Notes: generated by a model from the letters alone, not told the origin. 64,000 nucleotides of DNA from Massilia sp. KIM (GCF_002007115.1 NZ_MVAD01000001.1:2232001-2296000); one strand, 5' to 3'; shown: positions 15,752 through 24,116, counted from the first letter of the stretch. Made by a program: numbers and translations.

Positions 15752-16504
15752 TCACATGAAGCTCTGCACCGGCAAGGCCCCCGCCTCCCTCACGATTTCG
15801 TAGCAGGTGCACGCGGCCGCCGCCAGCCCCTCCGGATCGAGGATCTCGATATTCCCCCGGCTGTAATTGATCAGCCCCTGCTGCTGCAAGGCGCTGGCCG
15901 CCTTGGTCACTCCCACACGCCGCACCCCGAGCGCATGCGCCAGGAACTCGTGCGTCAGATGAAAACGGTCCGACTGCAACCGGTCGCGCGTCACCATCAG
16001 CGAGCGCGCCAGCCTCGCCTCGAGCACATGAAAACGGCTGCACACCGCGATCTGGATCGCCTGCGCCAGCAACTGGTCCGTATAACGATAAAGCACCCGC
16101 TGCAGCGAAGGATTGCGCGCCACCTCGGCGCGGAAGGCTGCGCTCGGCAGGCGGCTGGCGTGGCCGGCGCGCTGCACGATGGCGCGCACCTGGGTGCTGT
16201 CGTGGCCCAGGGCCACGGTGGCGCCGAGCATGCCTTCGCGCCCCACCTGCCCCACCTCCAGGGTCATGCGGCCCTCCGCCACACCCAGCAGCGACACCAG
16301 GCAATCGTGGGGAAAATAGATGTGATGGATCGGGTCGCCGGCTTCGCACAGCACTTCGCCCACCTCCACTTTGACGGTGTCGAGCAGGGGCAGCAACTGC
16401 GCCAGGTCCTGCGGTGGCAGGGCGGCGAGCAGCAGGTTGCTGTGGTGCTCCGCGGCCTGCGGAGGCACCGCGAAATTCAGCGCGTCCTCATGATGCGATT
16501 TCAT
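15752..16504 (-). CDS. Crp/Fnr family transcriptional regulator
   Basis: A 250-residue regulator with a cyclic-nucleotide-like sensor domain (about 25-145), a dimerisation helix and a C-terminal winged helix (about 165-235). The N-terminal Cys cluster of FNR is absent. In the recognition helix, aligned with the FNR LGLTVETISR, the sequence is LGVRRVGVTK, so the base-contacting Glu, Ser and Arg become Val, Thr and Lys; a non-standard DNA target is expected. It sits within a set of genes preceded by GTNCG-N4-CGNAC palindromes, one of which (16580-16593) lies in its own divergent promoter region. The family is certain; control of these promoters is inference. Confidence 0.92.
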   Translation of the reverse strand: MKSHHEDALNFAVPPQAAEHHSNLLLAALPPQDLAQLLPLLDTVKVEVGEVLCEAGDPIHHIYFPHDCLVSLLGVAEGRMTLEVGQVGREGMLGATVALGHDSTQVRAIVQRAGHASRLPSAAFRAEVARNPSLQRVLYRYTDQLLAQAIQIAVCSRFHVLEARLARSLMVTRDRLQSDRFHLTHEFLAHALGVRRVGVTKAASALQQQGLINYSRGNIEILDPEGLAAAACTCYEIVREAGALPVQSFM

Positions 16505-16579
16505 GGTGTCCGTCGTTTGACAATGGATACATTTGCAAACAATTTAGGTCAGCGTAACCGCCTGCTCACGAGCGAGTAT

Positions 16580-16593
16580 GTACGGTGACGCAC
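16580..16593 (+). promoter_or_regulatory. Crp/Fnr-like palindrome between the regulator and a glycine-zipper gene
   Basis: GTACG-GTGA-CGCAC. On the plus strand GACAAT (16616-16621) lies 22 bases downstream. On the minus strand TACGCT (16551-16556) lies 23 bases away, toward the regulator gene, so the site could serve both genes and give autoregulation. Confidence 0.65.
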
Positions 16594-16688
16594 GGAATAG
16601 CTTCTTGTTCCTAGAGACAATGTTTTCTCGAACAGACGCGCCGGGCTGTCGCAGGCACCGCCTCGCGAAACATCGGAAAGGACAAGAC

Positions 16689-17414
16689 ATGAACAACGCA
16701 AACACTTCCCCCTCCAGGGGCCGACACCACCCCCTGATGCTGCTGGCCGCAGCCGCCATCCTGCTGTTCTGCATGGTCGGCGTGGCCGCCATCATGGGCT
16801 GGGTTCCCTCTTCCATCGGCGGCAACGCAAACCGCCAACTCAGCGACGCCGACCGCGCCGCGCTGGCGGCCAGCATGCCGCAGGGCGCACCCCAGCCGGC
16901 AGCCGGCCTGGTCGCGCCGCCGCCTCCGGTCGCGCCCCAGGGCTACGTCCAGGCTCCTGCCCAGCCGGCCTACCCTGCCCAGCAGCTCGCCGCCGCGCCG
17001 GTGGCCGATCCCGAACCGGTCAGCAAGCCGGTCAAGAAGGACACCCAGGTGGCGTCCGCCGATAACGGCCGCGACTGGTGCTCGAACTGCGGCAACGTGG
17101 AATCGGTCCGCACCATCAAGCAGCGCGCCGAAGGGAGCGGTCTTGGTGCGGCCGGCGGCGCTGTGCTGGGTGGCCTGCTGGGCAACCAGGTCGGCGGCGG
17201 CAGCGGCCGCACCATCGCCACCGTCGCCGGCGCGGTCGGCGGCGCCGTGGTCGGTAACCAGGTCGAAGGCAATATCAAGGCCACCACCAGCTACGAGATC
17301 CGGGTGCGCCTCGATGACGGCACCCTGCGCACCTTCCGCCAGAGCAGCCCGCCGCAATGGCGCAGCGGCGACCGCGTGCGGATCGTGAAAGGACGCCTGC
17401 GCTCGGTCGCCTGA
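16689..17414 (+). CDS. Membrane-anchored glycine-zipper 2TM-domain protein
   Basis: A 241-residue protein with one N-terminal transmembrane helix (about 14-36, no lipobox), a Pro/Ala/Gln-rich linker (about 60-120), a short CSNC motif (WCSNCG, about residue 135) and a C-terminal glycine-zipper 2TM domain (about 150-200) ending in RVRIVKGRLRSVA. The C-terminal half parallels the lipoprotein at 7299, including the closing strand. AAAGGACAAG lies before the ATG. The Cys-x-x-Cys just before the zipper is unusual and could bind a metal or form a disulfide. Confidence 0.85.
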   Translation: MNNANTSPSRGRHHPLMLLAAAAILLFCMVGVAAIMGWVPSSIGGNANRQLSDADRAALAASMPQGAPQPAAGLVAPPPPVAPQGYVQAPAQPAYPAQQLAAAPVADPEPVSKPVKKDTQVASADNGRDWCSNCGNVESVRTIKQRAEGSGLGAAGGAVLGGLLGNQVGGGSGRTIATVAGAVGGAVVGNQVEGNIKATTSYEIRVRLDDGTLRTFRQSSPPQWRSGDRVRIVKGRLRSVA

Positions 17415-17486
17415 CCCAGCTCGCATGGCTAGCAAACCGGCCGGGTGCGCGCAAGCGGCCCGGCCAAATTTTTTCTTATTGGCAAT

Positions 17487-17500
17487 GTGCGGCAGCGCAC
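17487..17500 (+). promoter_or_regulatory. Crp/Fnr-like palindrome, promoter of a 74-residue membrane protein
   Basis: Perfect GTGCG-GCAG-CGCAC. GACAAT (17523-17528) lies exactly 22 bases downstream. The block CGCACGGAATA-N16-GACAATG is shared base for base with the promoter at 16580. Confidence 0.75.
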
Positions 17501-17583
17501 GGAATAACCGCTGAGCTAACCCGACAATGGATTCACGCAGAGAAAGAACCGATGCGGAGATCAACCATCAAAAGGGGAAGCAC

Positions 17584-17808
17584 ATGAACAGCCTGGCGTG
17601 GATCGGTATCATCATCTGGGGAATCGTATTGACCGGCTTCGGCCTTTTATCGGCCGAGCCGCCGGCAGGCATGGGCAGCCCGGTGCAGGCGCATGACGTC
17701 GTGTTCCTGGTGACGGGCGGACTGCTGACCTGCCTGATCGGGGTGACGGGCCTGATGGGCCTGATGGGCTGGATTCCGGGCTTGCGCAAAGAGAAACATT
17801 GCGCATAA
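17584..17808 (+). CDS. Small two-helix membrane protein
   Basis: A 74-residue protein with two hydrophobic segments (about 3-23 and 40-66; VVFLVTGGLLTCLIGVTGLMGLMGW) and a short charged tail. No family is recognised. AAAAGGGG lies before the ATG at 17584; the frame extends upstream but without an RBS. It is preceded by a regulatory palindrome and followed by another small membrane protein with its own promoter. Confidence 0.75.
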   Translation: MNSLAWIGIIIWGIVLTGFGLLSAEPPAGMGSPVQAHDVVFLVTGGLLTCLIGVTGLMGLMGWIPGLRKEKHCA

Positions 17809-17809
17809 T

Positions 17810-17823
17810 GTACGCCATCGAAC
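17810..17823 (+). promoter_or_regulatory. Crp/Fnr-like palindrome, promoter of the lmo0937-type gene
   Basis: GTACG-CCAT-CGAAC, matching GTNCG-N4-CGNAC with one asymmetry. GATACT (17846-17851) lies exactly 22 bases downstream. The predicted start near 17858 leaves about 33 bases before the ATG at 17891. Confidence 0.65.
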
Positions 17824-17890
17824 GGTGGACGGCACAGCACGGCGGGATACTGGATCCACGGCGCAAATGCGCATGCTTCAGGAGACTATC

Positions 17891-18037
17891 ATGCTGTACA
17901 CCATTGCCGTCATTCTCATCGTTCTCTGGCTGCTGGGCCTGGTGACCTCGTACACCATCGGCGGCTTCATCCACATCCTGCTGGTGGTCGCGGTCATCAT
18001 GATCCTGGTCCGCCTGATCAGCGGGCGCGGTATATAG
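17891..18037 (+). CDS. lmo0937-family (DUF5670) membrane protein
   Basis: A 48-residue protein with two helices around a conserved centre: LYTIAVILIVLWLLGLVTSY, then TIGGFIHILLVVAVIMILVRL, ending in SGRGI. The pattern is typical of the lmo0937 family of tiny hydrophobic proteins that occur beside stress genes. GGAGAC lies five bases before the ATG. A strong hairpin-T terminator follows at 18084. Function is unknown. Confidence 0.88.
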   Translation: MLYTIAVILIVLWLLGLVTSYTIGGFIHILLVVAVIMILVRLISGRGI

Positions 18038-18083
18038 TAATAATGTAAAGTTTTGTAAGAGCTGTCATCATCCAGCTGTACCG

Positions 18084-18136
18084 ATCCGTTTTGCGGTCGT
18101 GTCTGGAAAGGCGCGACCATGAAACGGATTTTTTTA
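18084..18136 (+). terminator. Terminator or attenuator abutting the RBS of an OmpA-family gene
   Basis: Stem ATCCGTTT/AAACGGAT (8 bp), a 3x3 internal loop, then GGTCG/CGACC (5 bp) around a 14-base loop, followed by seven T. The T run ends a few bases before AAGGAG, the ribosome binding site of the gene at 18151, so that gene's transcript must read through it. Confidence 0.85.
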
Positions 18137-18150
18137 TCAAGGAGAATAAT

Positions 18151-18819
18151 ATGCATTCCAAACTGACCAAATCGGCCATTGCAGCCACCATCGTGGTGCT
18201 CACCGCCACCGGCTGCGCCGAGATGTCCCCGACCCAGCGCGGCACCGCCACCGGCGCCGGCGTGGGGGCGGGCCTGGGTGCAATCATCGGCGCCACCACC
18301 AGCGGCGGCGGCAGCGGTCGCGCCACCCGCGGCGCGGTGATCGGCGGTGCGGCCGGCGCCGTGATCGGCAACATCTGGTCCAAGCGCATGGAAGCCCAGC
18401 GCCAGCAGATGGAACAGGCGACCCGCGGCACCGGCGTGCAGGTCAGCCAGACCTCCGACAACCGCCTGAAGCTGGAAATCCCGAGCGACATCTCGTTCGA
18501 TACCGGCCGTTCCGACATCAAGTCGAACTTCCAGCCCATCCTGCAGCGCTTCGCCCAGACCCTGCAGGAAAACCCGGCCACCACCGTGACCATCATCGGT
18601 CACACCGACAGCACCGGCTCGGACGACATCAACCAGCCGCTGTCGGTCGACCGCGCCGCCCGCACCCGCGACTACCTGGCGGGCCGTGGCGTGAACCCGA
18701 ACCGCATCACCATCGAAGGCCGCGGCTCGCGCGAGCCGATCGCCTCGAACACCGACAACTCGGGCCGCGCGCGCAACCGCCGCGTCGAGATCTACGTCGC
18801 CGAGCGCGCACAGGGTTGA
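18151..18819 (+). CDS. OmpA-family lipoprotein with glycine zipper (YiaD-like)
   Basis: A 222-residue lipoprotein (lipobox ATGC, Cys about 21) with a glycine-zipper segment (about 33-85; GAGVGAGLGAIIGATTSGGG) and an OmpA peptidoglycan-binding domain (about 105-218; IIGHTDSTGSDDINQPLS and NRRVEIYV). This is the layout of YiaD. AAGGAG precedes the ATG at 18151. The leader is taken up by a terminator-like hairpin, so expression may be attenuated or depend on read-through from the small membrane-protein genes upstream. Confidence 0.92.
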   Translation: MHSKLTKSAIAATIVVLTATGCAEMSPTQRGTATGAGVGAGLGAIIGATTSGGGSGRATRGAVIGGAAGAVIGNIWSKRMEAQRQQMEQATRGTGVQVSQTSDNRLKLEIPSDISFDTGRSDIKSNFQPILQRFAQTLQENPATTVTIIGHTDSTGSDDINQPLSVDRAARTRDYLAGRGVNPNRITIEGRGSREPIASNTDNSGRARNRRVEIYVAERAQG

Positions 18820-18890
18820 TGGCAGAACGCACGGGATCCCCGTTGTGAAGGCCGGCCTTCGCCATAATGCCGGTTAGTTAGCCGTAAAAC

Positions 18891-18975
18891 CGTCGCCCCG
18901 GCGAAGGCCGGGGCCCAAGTTCTCGTGTGCAGACGCGCATGGAAAATTGGGTCCCGGCCTTCGCCGGGACGACGT
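18891..18975. repeat. Inverted pair of palindromic CCAAGTT elements
   Basis: A copy at 18891-18921 (CGTCGCCCCGGCGAAGGCCGG-type, stem CCCCGGC/GCCGGGG) and an inverted, slightly different copy at 18943-18975 (stem GTCCCGGC/GCCGGGAC). Each arm remains self-complementary although the two arms differ. Confidence 0.85.
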
Positions 18976-19077
18976 GGAGGCGCTAACTTAACGGCATTGG
19001 GCCTTGCGCCGGCCCTTTTGTTTGCCGCGCCCCGATTCGGTTCGCGCCTGTATCCTGCCTCGACGACAGGAGCTTTC

Positions 19078-19656
19078 ATGCACGACGAACCGATACGCAT
19101 CATCCGGGAAGACGTTCTTTCCGACGACTACTTCACCCTGAAGAAACTCAGCTACGAACAGCGGCGCGCGGACGGCAGCTGGCAGCGCCAGACCCGCGAG
19201 GTCTACGACAACGCCAGCGGCGCCGCGGTCCTGCTCTACGATCCCGAGCGCCGTACGGTGCTGCTCACCCGCCAGTTCCGCGCCGGCGCCCGCCTGGCCG
19301 GCGAACCGGGCTTTCTCATCGAAGTCCCGGCCGGCATGCTGGACGACACCAAGCCGGAGCAGCGCGTGCGCGTCGAACTCATGGAAGAAACCGGTGTCGA
19401 AGCACGCAAGCTGCGCAAGCTCTTCACCCTGTATGCCAGCCCGGCATCGCTCACCGAGCGCGTGCACTACTTCCTGGGCGAATACTCGAGGGCCGACCGC
19501 AAGGAAGAAGGCGGCGGCGAGAAGGAGGAAGGCGAGGACATCGAAGTCCTCGAGATGGATGTCCAGGAGGCCCTACGGCAGGTGGACGCGGGCGGCATCC
19601 GCGACGCCAAGACCGTGATCCTGCTGCAAGCCCTCCGGGACGAATTGCGCGGCTAG
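19078..19656 (+). CDS. Nudix hydrolase, NudK/ADP-ribose pyrophosphatase type
   Basis: A 192-residue Nudix protein. The Nudix box begins at AGMLDD and ends in VELMEETGV, keeping the three metal-binding Glu residues; compared with NudK, the Glu seven residues into the box is Lys and the residue before the first catalytic Glu is Val. An acidic insert of Glu/Gly/Lys (about 140-155) follows. Likely substrates are nucleoside diphosphate sugars such as ADP-ribose or GDP-mannose. CAGGAG lies seven bases before the ATG. It converges with ilvE, three bases apart. Confidence 0.88.
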   Translation: MHDEPIRIIREDVLSDDYFTLKKLSYEQRRADGSWQRQTREVYDNASGAAVLLYDPERRTVLLTRQFRAGARLAGEPGFLIEVPAGMLDDTKPEQRVRVELMEETGVEARKLRKLFTLYASPASLTERVHYFLGEYSRADRKEEGGGEKEEGEDIEVLEMDVQEALRQVDAGGIRDAKTVILLQALRDELRG

Positions 19657-19659
19657 CGC

Positions 19660-20496
19660 TTACGAAGCCTCGGTGAAGGCGAGATAGAGCTCGCGTGCAC
19701 GGCGCGCCACCGGACCGGCATCCAGCGAGCGGCCCTCGAAGCGGGTGCAGGGCGTGACCTTGCCATAATTGCCGGTGCTGAAGATCTCGCGCGCCGATTC
19801 CAGCTCTTCCGGCTTGACCGTGCGCTCCACCACCTGCACGCCCTCCTGGGCCAGCAGCGCAATCACGCGCGCGCGGGTGATGCCCGCCAGGAAGGTTCCG
19901 TTCAGCGCAGGCGTCACGACCTCGCCGTCCTGGGTGACCAGGAACAGGTTCGAGGCCGCGAACTCGGCCACGTTGCCGTCCGCATCCAGCATGATCGCCT
20001 GGTCGAAACCGCGTTCCTTGGCTTCGCGCATGGCGCGGGTCGAGTTGGCGTACAGGGCCGAGGCCTTGGCGTCGGTGGGCGCCATGCTCGGCTGCGGGCG
20101 GCGCAGGGTCGACAGGCAGGCCGAGAAGCCGGCAAAGGGCGGCAGCGGCGCATCGAACAGGGTCAGCACGAACTGGCTCTTTTCGGCCACCGGGATCAGG
20201 AAACCCTCGGTGCCGAACACCAGCGGGCGGATGTAGAGCTCGGCGTCCGCCGGGAATTTGGCCACGCCCTCGCGCACCAGGGCTTCCATCTCGTCCACGC
20301 TCAGCGGGCAGCGCAGGCCGAGCTTGTCGGCGGAGGCGATCACGCGCTCCAGGTGCGGACGCAGGTCCGGCAGCTTGCCGCGCAGCGCACGCGCGCCGTC
20401 GAAGACCGAGGAACCCAGCCACAGGCTGTGGTCCATGGCGCCATACAAAGGAGTGTTGCCTTCAGCCCATTGGCCGTTGAAATAAGTGAGGTACAT
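19660..20496 (-). CDS. ilvE: Branched-chain amino acid aminotransferase
   Basis: A 278-residue class IV (fold type IV) PLP aminotransferase. The N-terminal LGSSVFDGARAL motif, the Lys within DAKASALYANS and the EFAASNLFLV block fit the branched-chain aminotransferase family. It would catalyse the last step of Leu, Ile and Val synthesis. D-amino-acid or aminodeoxychorismate activity cannot be ruled out from sequence alone. GGGAAG lies before ATG 20496; an upstream in-frame codon at 20517 lacks support. It diverges from the PF10136 gene. Confidence 0.85.
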   Translation of the reverse strand: MYLTYFNGQWAEGNTPLYGAMDHSLWLGSSVFDGARALRGKLPDLRPHLERVIASADKLGLRCPLSVDEMEALVREGVAKFPADAELYIRPLVFGTEGFLIPVAEKSQFVLTLFDAPLPPFAGFSACLSTLRRPQPSMAPTDAKASALYANSTRAMREAKERGFDQAIMLDADGNVAEFAASNLFLVTQDGEVVTPALNGTFLAGITRARVIALLAQEGVQVVERTVKPEELESAREIFSTGNYGKVTPCTRFEGRSLDAGPVARRARELYLAFTEAS

Positions 20497-20630
20497 GTTC
20501 TTCCCGCGTAGTAACAAAACACTTCAGTGTATCGGGTTCGAAGCTCAGCCGTCCAGTCGGCTGTGTACGTTGCCGAACTATCCAGAAGGTGTGCCTCACG
20601 TACACTGAAGACATCCAAGGAAAACCACCC

Positions 20631-22718
20631 ATGCTCGCGATTCTCGAACAGCTCGATCCCGAAAGCAGCGATATCGGCCTGCTGGTGCAGCTGGTCGACT
20701 GCCTGCGGCCGCGCCAGCGCTGGATCTGGCAGGAGGAAGACGACCCCGCCCAGGCGGTGCGCACCCTGACCCAGCTCCTGCGCGGCAACCCGGTCCAGGC
20801 CTGGGCCCTGCGCCGCTACATCACGACCCTGCTCGAGCAGCGCCGGCACACCAGCCTGTACAGCGACATCGGCATCCTGTCGAACGACGGCTTCGTCACG
20901 GAATTCAAGCGCCGCCTCACCTACCGCTTCCTGCCGCCTGCGCTCGACGACACCTACCTGTCGGACACCGTCGACCAGGTGCTGTACCGAGACGACGACT
21001 ACGAATGGATCCGGCGGGTGCCGAACGCGGACTGGATGGAATTGTTCGACGTGGTGGCCGACGCCCCTCCTCCGCATGATGCGACGCCCGACCGCGCCCG
21101 CTACGTAACCCTGATGGGTTTGCTGGATGCGATCCGCACCCTGTCCTGCCGCATCTGCGCCCTGGGCCTGGAGCCGCGCCTGGTGCACAGCTATGGGGAG
21201 ATCGAGGATTTCGATTCGCCCTTCCTGATGCAGAACATCGAGGTCAACCGCTACCTCGACGAGTACGGGCGCTATCTCGACGGCCATATCGAGCAGCCCG
21301 AGGACGCCCGCCACCTGCTGGTGATGATCGACCAGTGCGAGGACGTGGTGCTCAAGATCCGCCGCAGCGCCCTGGCCAACGGCACCAGCGTCGCCCTGAC
21401 CTATCTGCTGGTGGCCCTGCAGCAGAGCCTGGACCGCCTGCACAAGCTGCTGTATCTGGTGGACCTGAGCGGCACCCTGCCCCCGGCCTCCACGGTCGAC
21501 CTCGACGCCCTGGCGACCACCACGGCGCGCCCGGCCGAGCCTGTGGTCAGCGACAAGCGCCTGGCGGCCATTGCCCTGGCCCAGGAACTGATCGAGGCCC
21601 ACAACCGCAAGTACGAGCTGCGCGGGCTGCTGAGCAATAACGTCGACCTGCTGGCGCGCAACGTCACCGAGAACGCCAGCCGCACCGGCGAGCATTACAT
21701 CGCCGAAAGCCGCAAGGAATTGCGGCGCATGCTGGGCTCCTCGGCCGGGGCCGGCGTCATCGTCGGCTTCATGGCCATGTTCAAGATTTTGCTGGGCTCG
21801 CTGCGCACCGCGCCCCTGGTCGAAGCCTTCCTGTTCAGCATGAACTATTCGCTGGGCTTCGTGCTGATCCACGTCCTGCATTTCACCATCGCCACCAAGC
21901 AGCCGGCCATGACCGCCCAGCGCATCGCCGCCTCGCTGCACCGGGCGGAAAACGGGCGCGGGGTCGACGTCGACCGCCTCGCCGAGCTGGTCAACAAGGT
22001 GCTGCGCACCCAGTTGGTGGCGGTGCTGGGCAACGTGCTGCTTGCCTTCCCCGTGGCCTGGGCCCTGGCCGAGGGCTGGTACTGGTTTACCGGCGCCCAC
22101 CTGGTCAGTCCGGACAAGGCCCACCACCTGCTGCTGGACGTCGATCCCATCCACAGCCTCGCGGTGTTCTATGCGGCCATCGCCGGCGTCTGGCTGTTCG
22201 TAGCCGGACTGATCTCGGGTTACTACGACAACAAGGCGCTCTACACCCGAATGGGCCAGCGCGTGCGCCAGCTGCGCGGCTTGCGCCGCCTGCTGGGCGA
22301 GGAGCGCCTGGACCGGCTCTCGCGCTACGTCGAGAACAACCTGGGCGGCCTGATGGGGAATTTCTTCTTCGGCATCCTGCTGGGCAGCACCGGCACCATC
22401 GGCTACCTGCTCGGCCTGCCGCTCGACATCCGCCACATCACCTTTTCGACCGCCAATGTCGCCACCGCCATCGTCGGCCTGGACTACCAGCTCACGCGCG
22501 AGCAGCTCGGCAATGCCGCGCTGGGCGTGTTCCTGATCGGGGCCGTCAACCTCCTGGTGAGCTTCGGCCTGGCGCTCTGGGTCGCCCTGCGCGCCCGCAA
22601 GATCCGTTTCAAGCGCGGCATCCTGCTGCTGCGCGCCCTCGGCCGGCGCTTCCTGCACGCGCCGGTCGAGTTCTTCATCGGCCCGAAATTCCAGCCGCTG
22701 CCGCCACCTGCACCCTAG
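20631..22718 (+). CDS. PF10136 membrane protein annotated as 'site-specific recombinase'
   Basis: A 695-residue protein of the Gcr-like family commonly named site-specific recombinase. The N-terminal half (about 1-380) is soluble and helical; the C-terminal half has several transmembrane helices (for example AGAGVIVGFMAMFKILLG and LGNVLLAFPVAWALAEGWYWF). I see neither the R-H-R-Y set of tyrosine recombinases nor a serine-recombinase domain, so the recombinase name is doubtful. AAGGA lies about ten bases before the ATG. The phospholipase-D gene follows after nine bases, suggesting an operon and possibly a membrane-related role. Confidence 0.85.
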   Translation: MLAILEQLDPESSDIGLLVQLVDCLRPRQRWIWQEEDDPAQAVRTLTQLLRGNPVQAWALRRYITTLLEQRRHTSLYSDIGILSNDGFVTEFKRRLTYRFLPPALDDTYLSDTVDQVLYRDDDYEWIRRVPNADWMELFDVVADAPPPHDATPDRARYVTLMGLLDAIRTLSCRICALGLEPRLVHSYGEIEDFDSPFLMQNIEVNRYLDEYGRYLDGHIEQPEDARHLLVMIDQCEDVVLKIRRSALANGTSVALTYLLVALQQSLDRLHKLLYLVDLSGTLPPASTVDLDALATTTARPAEPVVSDKRLAAIALAQELIEAHNRKYELRGLLSNNVDLLARNVTENASRTGEHYIAESRKELRRMLGSSAGAGVIVGFMAMFKILLGSLRTAPLVEAFLFSMNYSLGFVLIHVLHFTIATKQPAMTAQRIAASLHRAENGRGVDVDRLAELVNKVLRTQLVAVLGNVLLAFPVAWALAEGWYWFTGAHLVSPDKAHHLLLDVDPIHSLAVFYAAIAGVWLFVAGLISGYYDNKALYTRMGQRVRQLRGLRRLLGEERLDRLSRYVENNLGGLMGNFFFGILLGSTGTIGYLLGLPLDIRHITFSTANVATAIVGLDYQLTREQLGNAALGVFLIGAVNLLVSFGLALWVALRARKIRFKRGILLLRALGRRFLHAPVEFFIGPKFQPLPPPAP

Positions 22719-22727
22719 GGGACCGCC

Positions 22728-24116
22728 ATGAACACCACCCGCTTCTCCGCCTGGTTCGCCTTCCTCGCCTTCGTCTGCGTCGTCGCCTCCTGCAAGACCC
22801 TGCCCGACGCCGAGAAGCTCCCGGAACAGCCCGCCAAAGCCACCCCGACCGTCGCCACGCCGCGCGGCATGCTCGAACCCAAGCAGGCGGCGGCCCTGCT
22901 CAAGAAGCGCTGGGCCAACGCCTCGCCCGACCTCAAGCAACTGGCGGTGCTGGAGGAGCAAGCGACCGGCGTGCCCCTCATCGCCGGCAACAAGGTCGAG
23001 CTGCTGTTCGACGGTCCGGCCACCATCCGCGCCATGATGGAGGCGGCGCGCACGGCCACCACCTCGATCAACCTCGAGACCTATATCTTCGACATGGACC
23101 CGATCGGGCTGCAGTTCGCCGACCTGCTGATCGAGAAGCGGCGCCAGGGCGTGGTGGTGAACATCATCGCCGACGGCGTCGGCACCCTGGGCACGCCGGC
23201 CGAGTTCTGGGAGCGCCTGCGCGCCGGCGGCATCAACGTCCTGATCTTCAATCCGGTGAACCCGGCCAAGCGGCCCGGCAAGTGGCAGTTGAACAACCGC
23301 GACCACCGCAAGATCCTGGTGGTGGACGGCAAGGTAGCCTTCACCGGCGGCATCAACATCAGCAAGACCTACGCCAACAGCTCGCTGTTCCGCTCGCGCA
23401 TGAAGGCCAGCACGGCCGACGCCAACAAGGTGGGCTGGCGCGACACCCACATTCGCATCGAAGGCCCGGCGGTCGCGGCCCTGCAATACGCCTTCATCGA
23501 CAACTGGGTGCGCCAGGAGGCGGGCGAACTACCCCAGGTCGACTACTTCCCGCGCCTGGCCCCGGCGGGCGACAAGGTGGTGCGGGTGCTGGCCACCACG
23601 CCCGACCGCGATTCCGAGATCTACAAGGCGCTGCTGCTCGCGATCAACGAGGCGAAAAAGTCGGTGCACATCACCGCGGCCTATTTCGTGCCCGACCAGC
23701 AGACCGTAGACGCCCTCATCGCTGCCGCGAAACGCGGGGTGGACGTCAAGCTGGTGCTGCCGGGGGTCTCGGACCACGACTTCATCAAGTATGCCGGCCA
23801 GGCCTTCTACGACCAGTTGCTGACGGGCGGGGTGCGCATCTACCAGCTCCAGGTGGCGGTGCTGCACGCCAAGACCGCGGTGATCGACGGCATGTGGTCG
23901 ACCATCGGCTCGGCCAACATCGATCGCCGCAGCTTCATCCACAACTACGAGGTGAACGTGGTGGTGCTCGACCCCGCCTTCGGGCGCGACATGGAGGCGG
24001 CCTTCAACGAAGACCTGCGCGACTCCAAGGAAGTGACGCTCGAACAATGGCGCGACCGTCCCTGGAGCGACCGCCTGCGCGAAATGCTGTCGCGGCTCAC
24101 TGAATATTGGATTTGA
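22728..24116 (+). CDS. Phospholipase D family, cardiolipin-synthase-like lipoprotein
   Basis: A 462-residue protein with a lipoprotein-type signal (Cys near residue 22 in VVASC) and two PLD domains. The HxKx4D motifs are NNRDHRKILVVDG (about residue 190) and VLHAKTAVIDG (about 380), each followed by Gly/Ser/Asn of the active site (TGGINIS, GSANIDRRS). Proteins of this layout resemble ClsC, which makes cardiolipin from phosphatidylethanolamine and phosphatidylglycerol. It is nine bases after the PF10136 gene and probably in the same transcript. Substrate is inferred. Confidence 0.9.
   Translation: MNTTRFSAWFAFLAFVCVVASCKTLPDAEKLPEQPAKATPTVATPRGMLEPKQAAALLKKRWANASPDLKQLAVLEEQATGVPLIAGNKVELLFDGPATIRAMMEAARTATTSINLETYIFDMDPIGLQFADLLIEKRRQGVVVNIIADGVGTLGTPAEFWERLRAGGINVLIFNPVNPAKRPGKWQLNNRDHRKILVVDGKVAFTGGINISKTYANSSLFRSRMKASTADANKVGWRDTHIRIEGPAVAALQYAFIDNWVRQEAGELPQVDYFPRLAPAGDKVVRVLATTPDRDSEIYKALLLAINEAKKSVHITAAYFVPDQQTVDALIAAAKRGVDVKLVLPGVSDHDFIKYAGQAFYDQLLTGGVRIYQLQVAVLHAKTAVIDGMWSTIGSANIDRRSFIHNYEVNVVVLDPAFGRDMEAAFNEDLRDSKEVTLEQWRDRPWSDRLREMLSRLTEYWI

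Noticed and set aside
18031-18083. A Crp/Fnr-like palindrome before the YiaD-like gene
   Set aside because: No GTNCG-N4-CGNAC match with a -10 at the right distance was found there.
20340-23486. A 1048-codon open frame on the minus strand opposite the PF10136 and PLD genes
   Set aside because: It is a shadow of GC-rich coding DNA; the plus-strand genes have clear families, start sites and motifs, while this frame is Gln/Val/Ala-rich with no domain.
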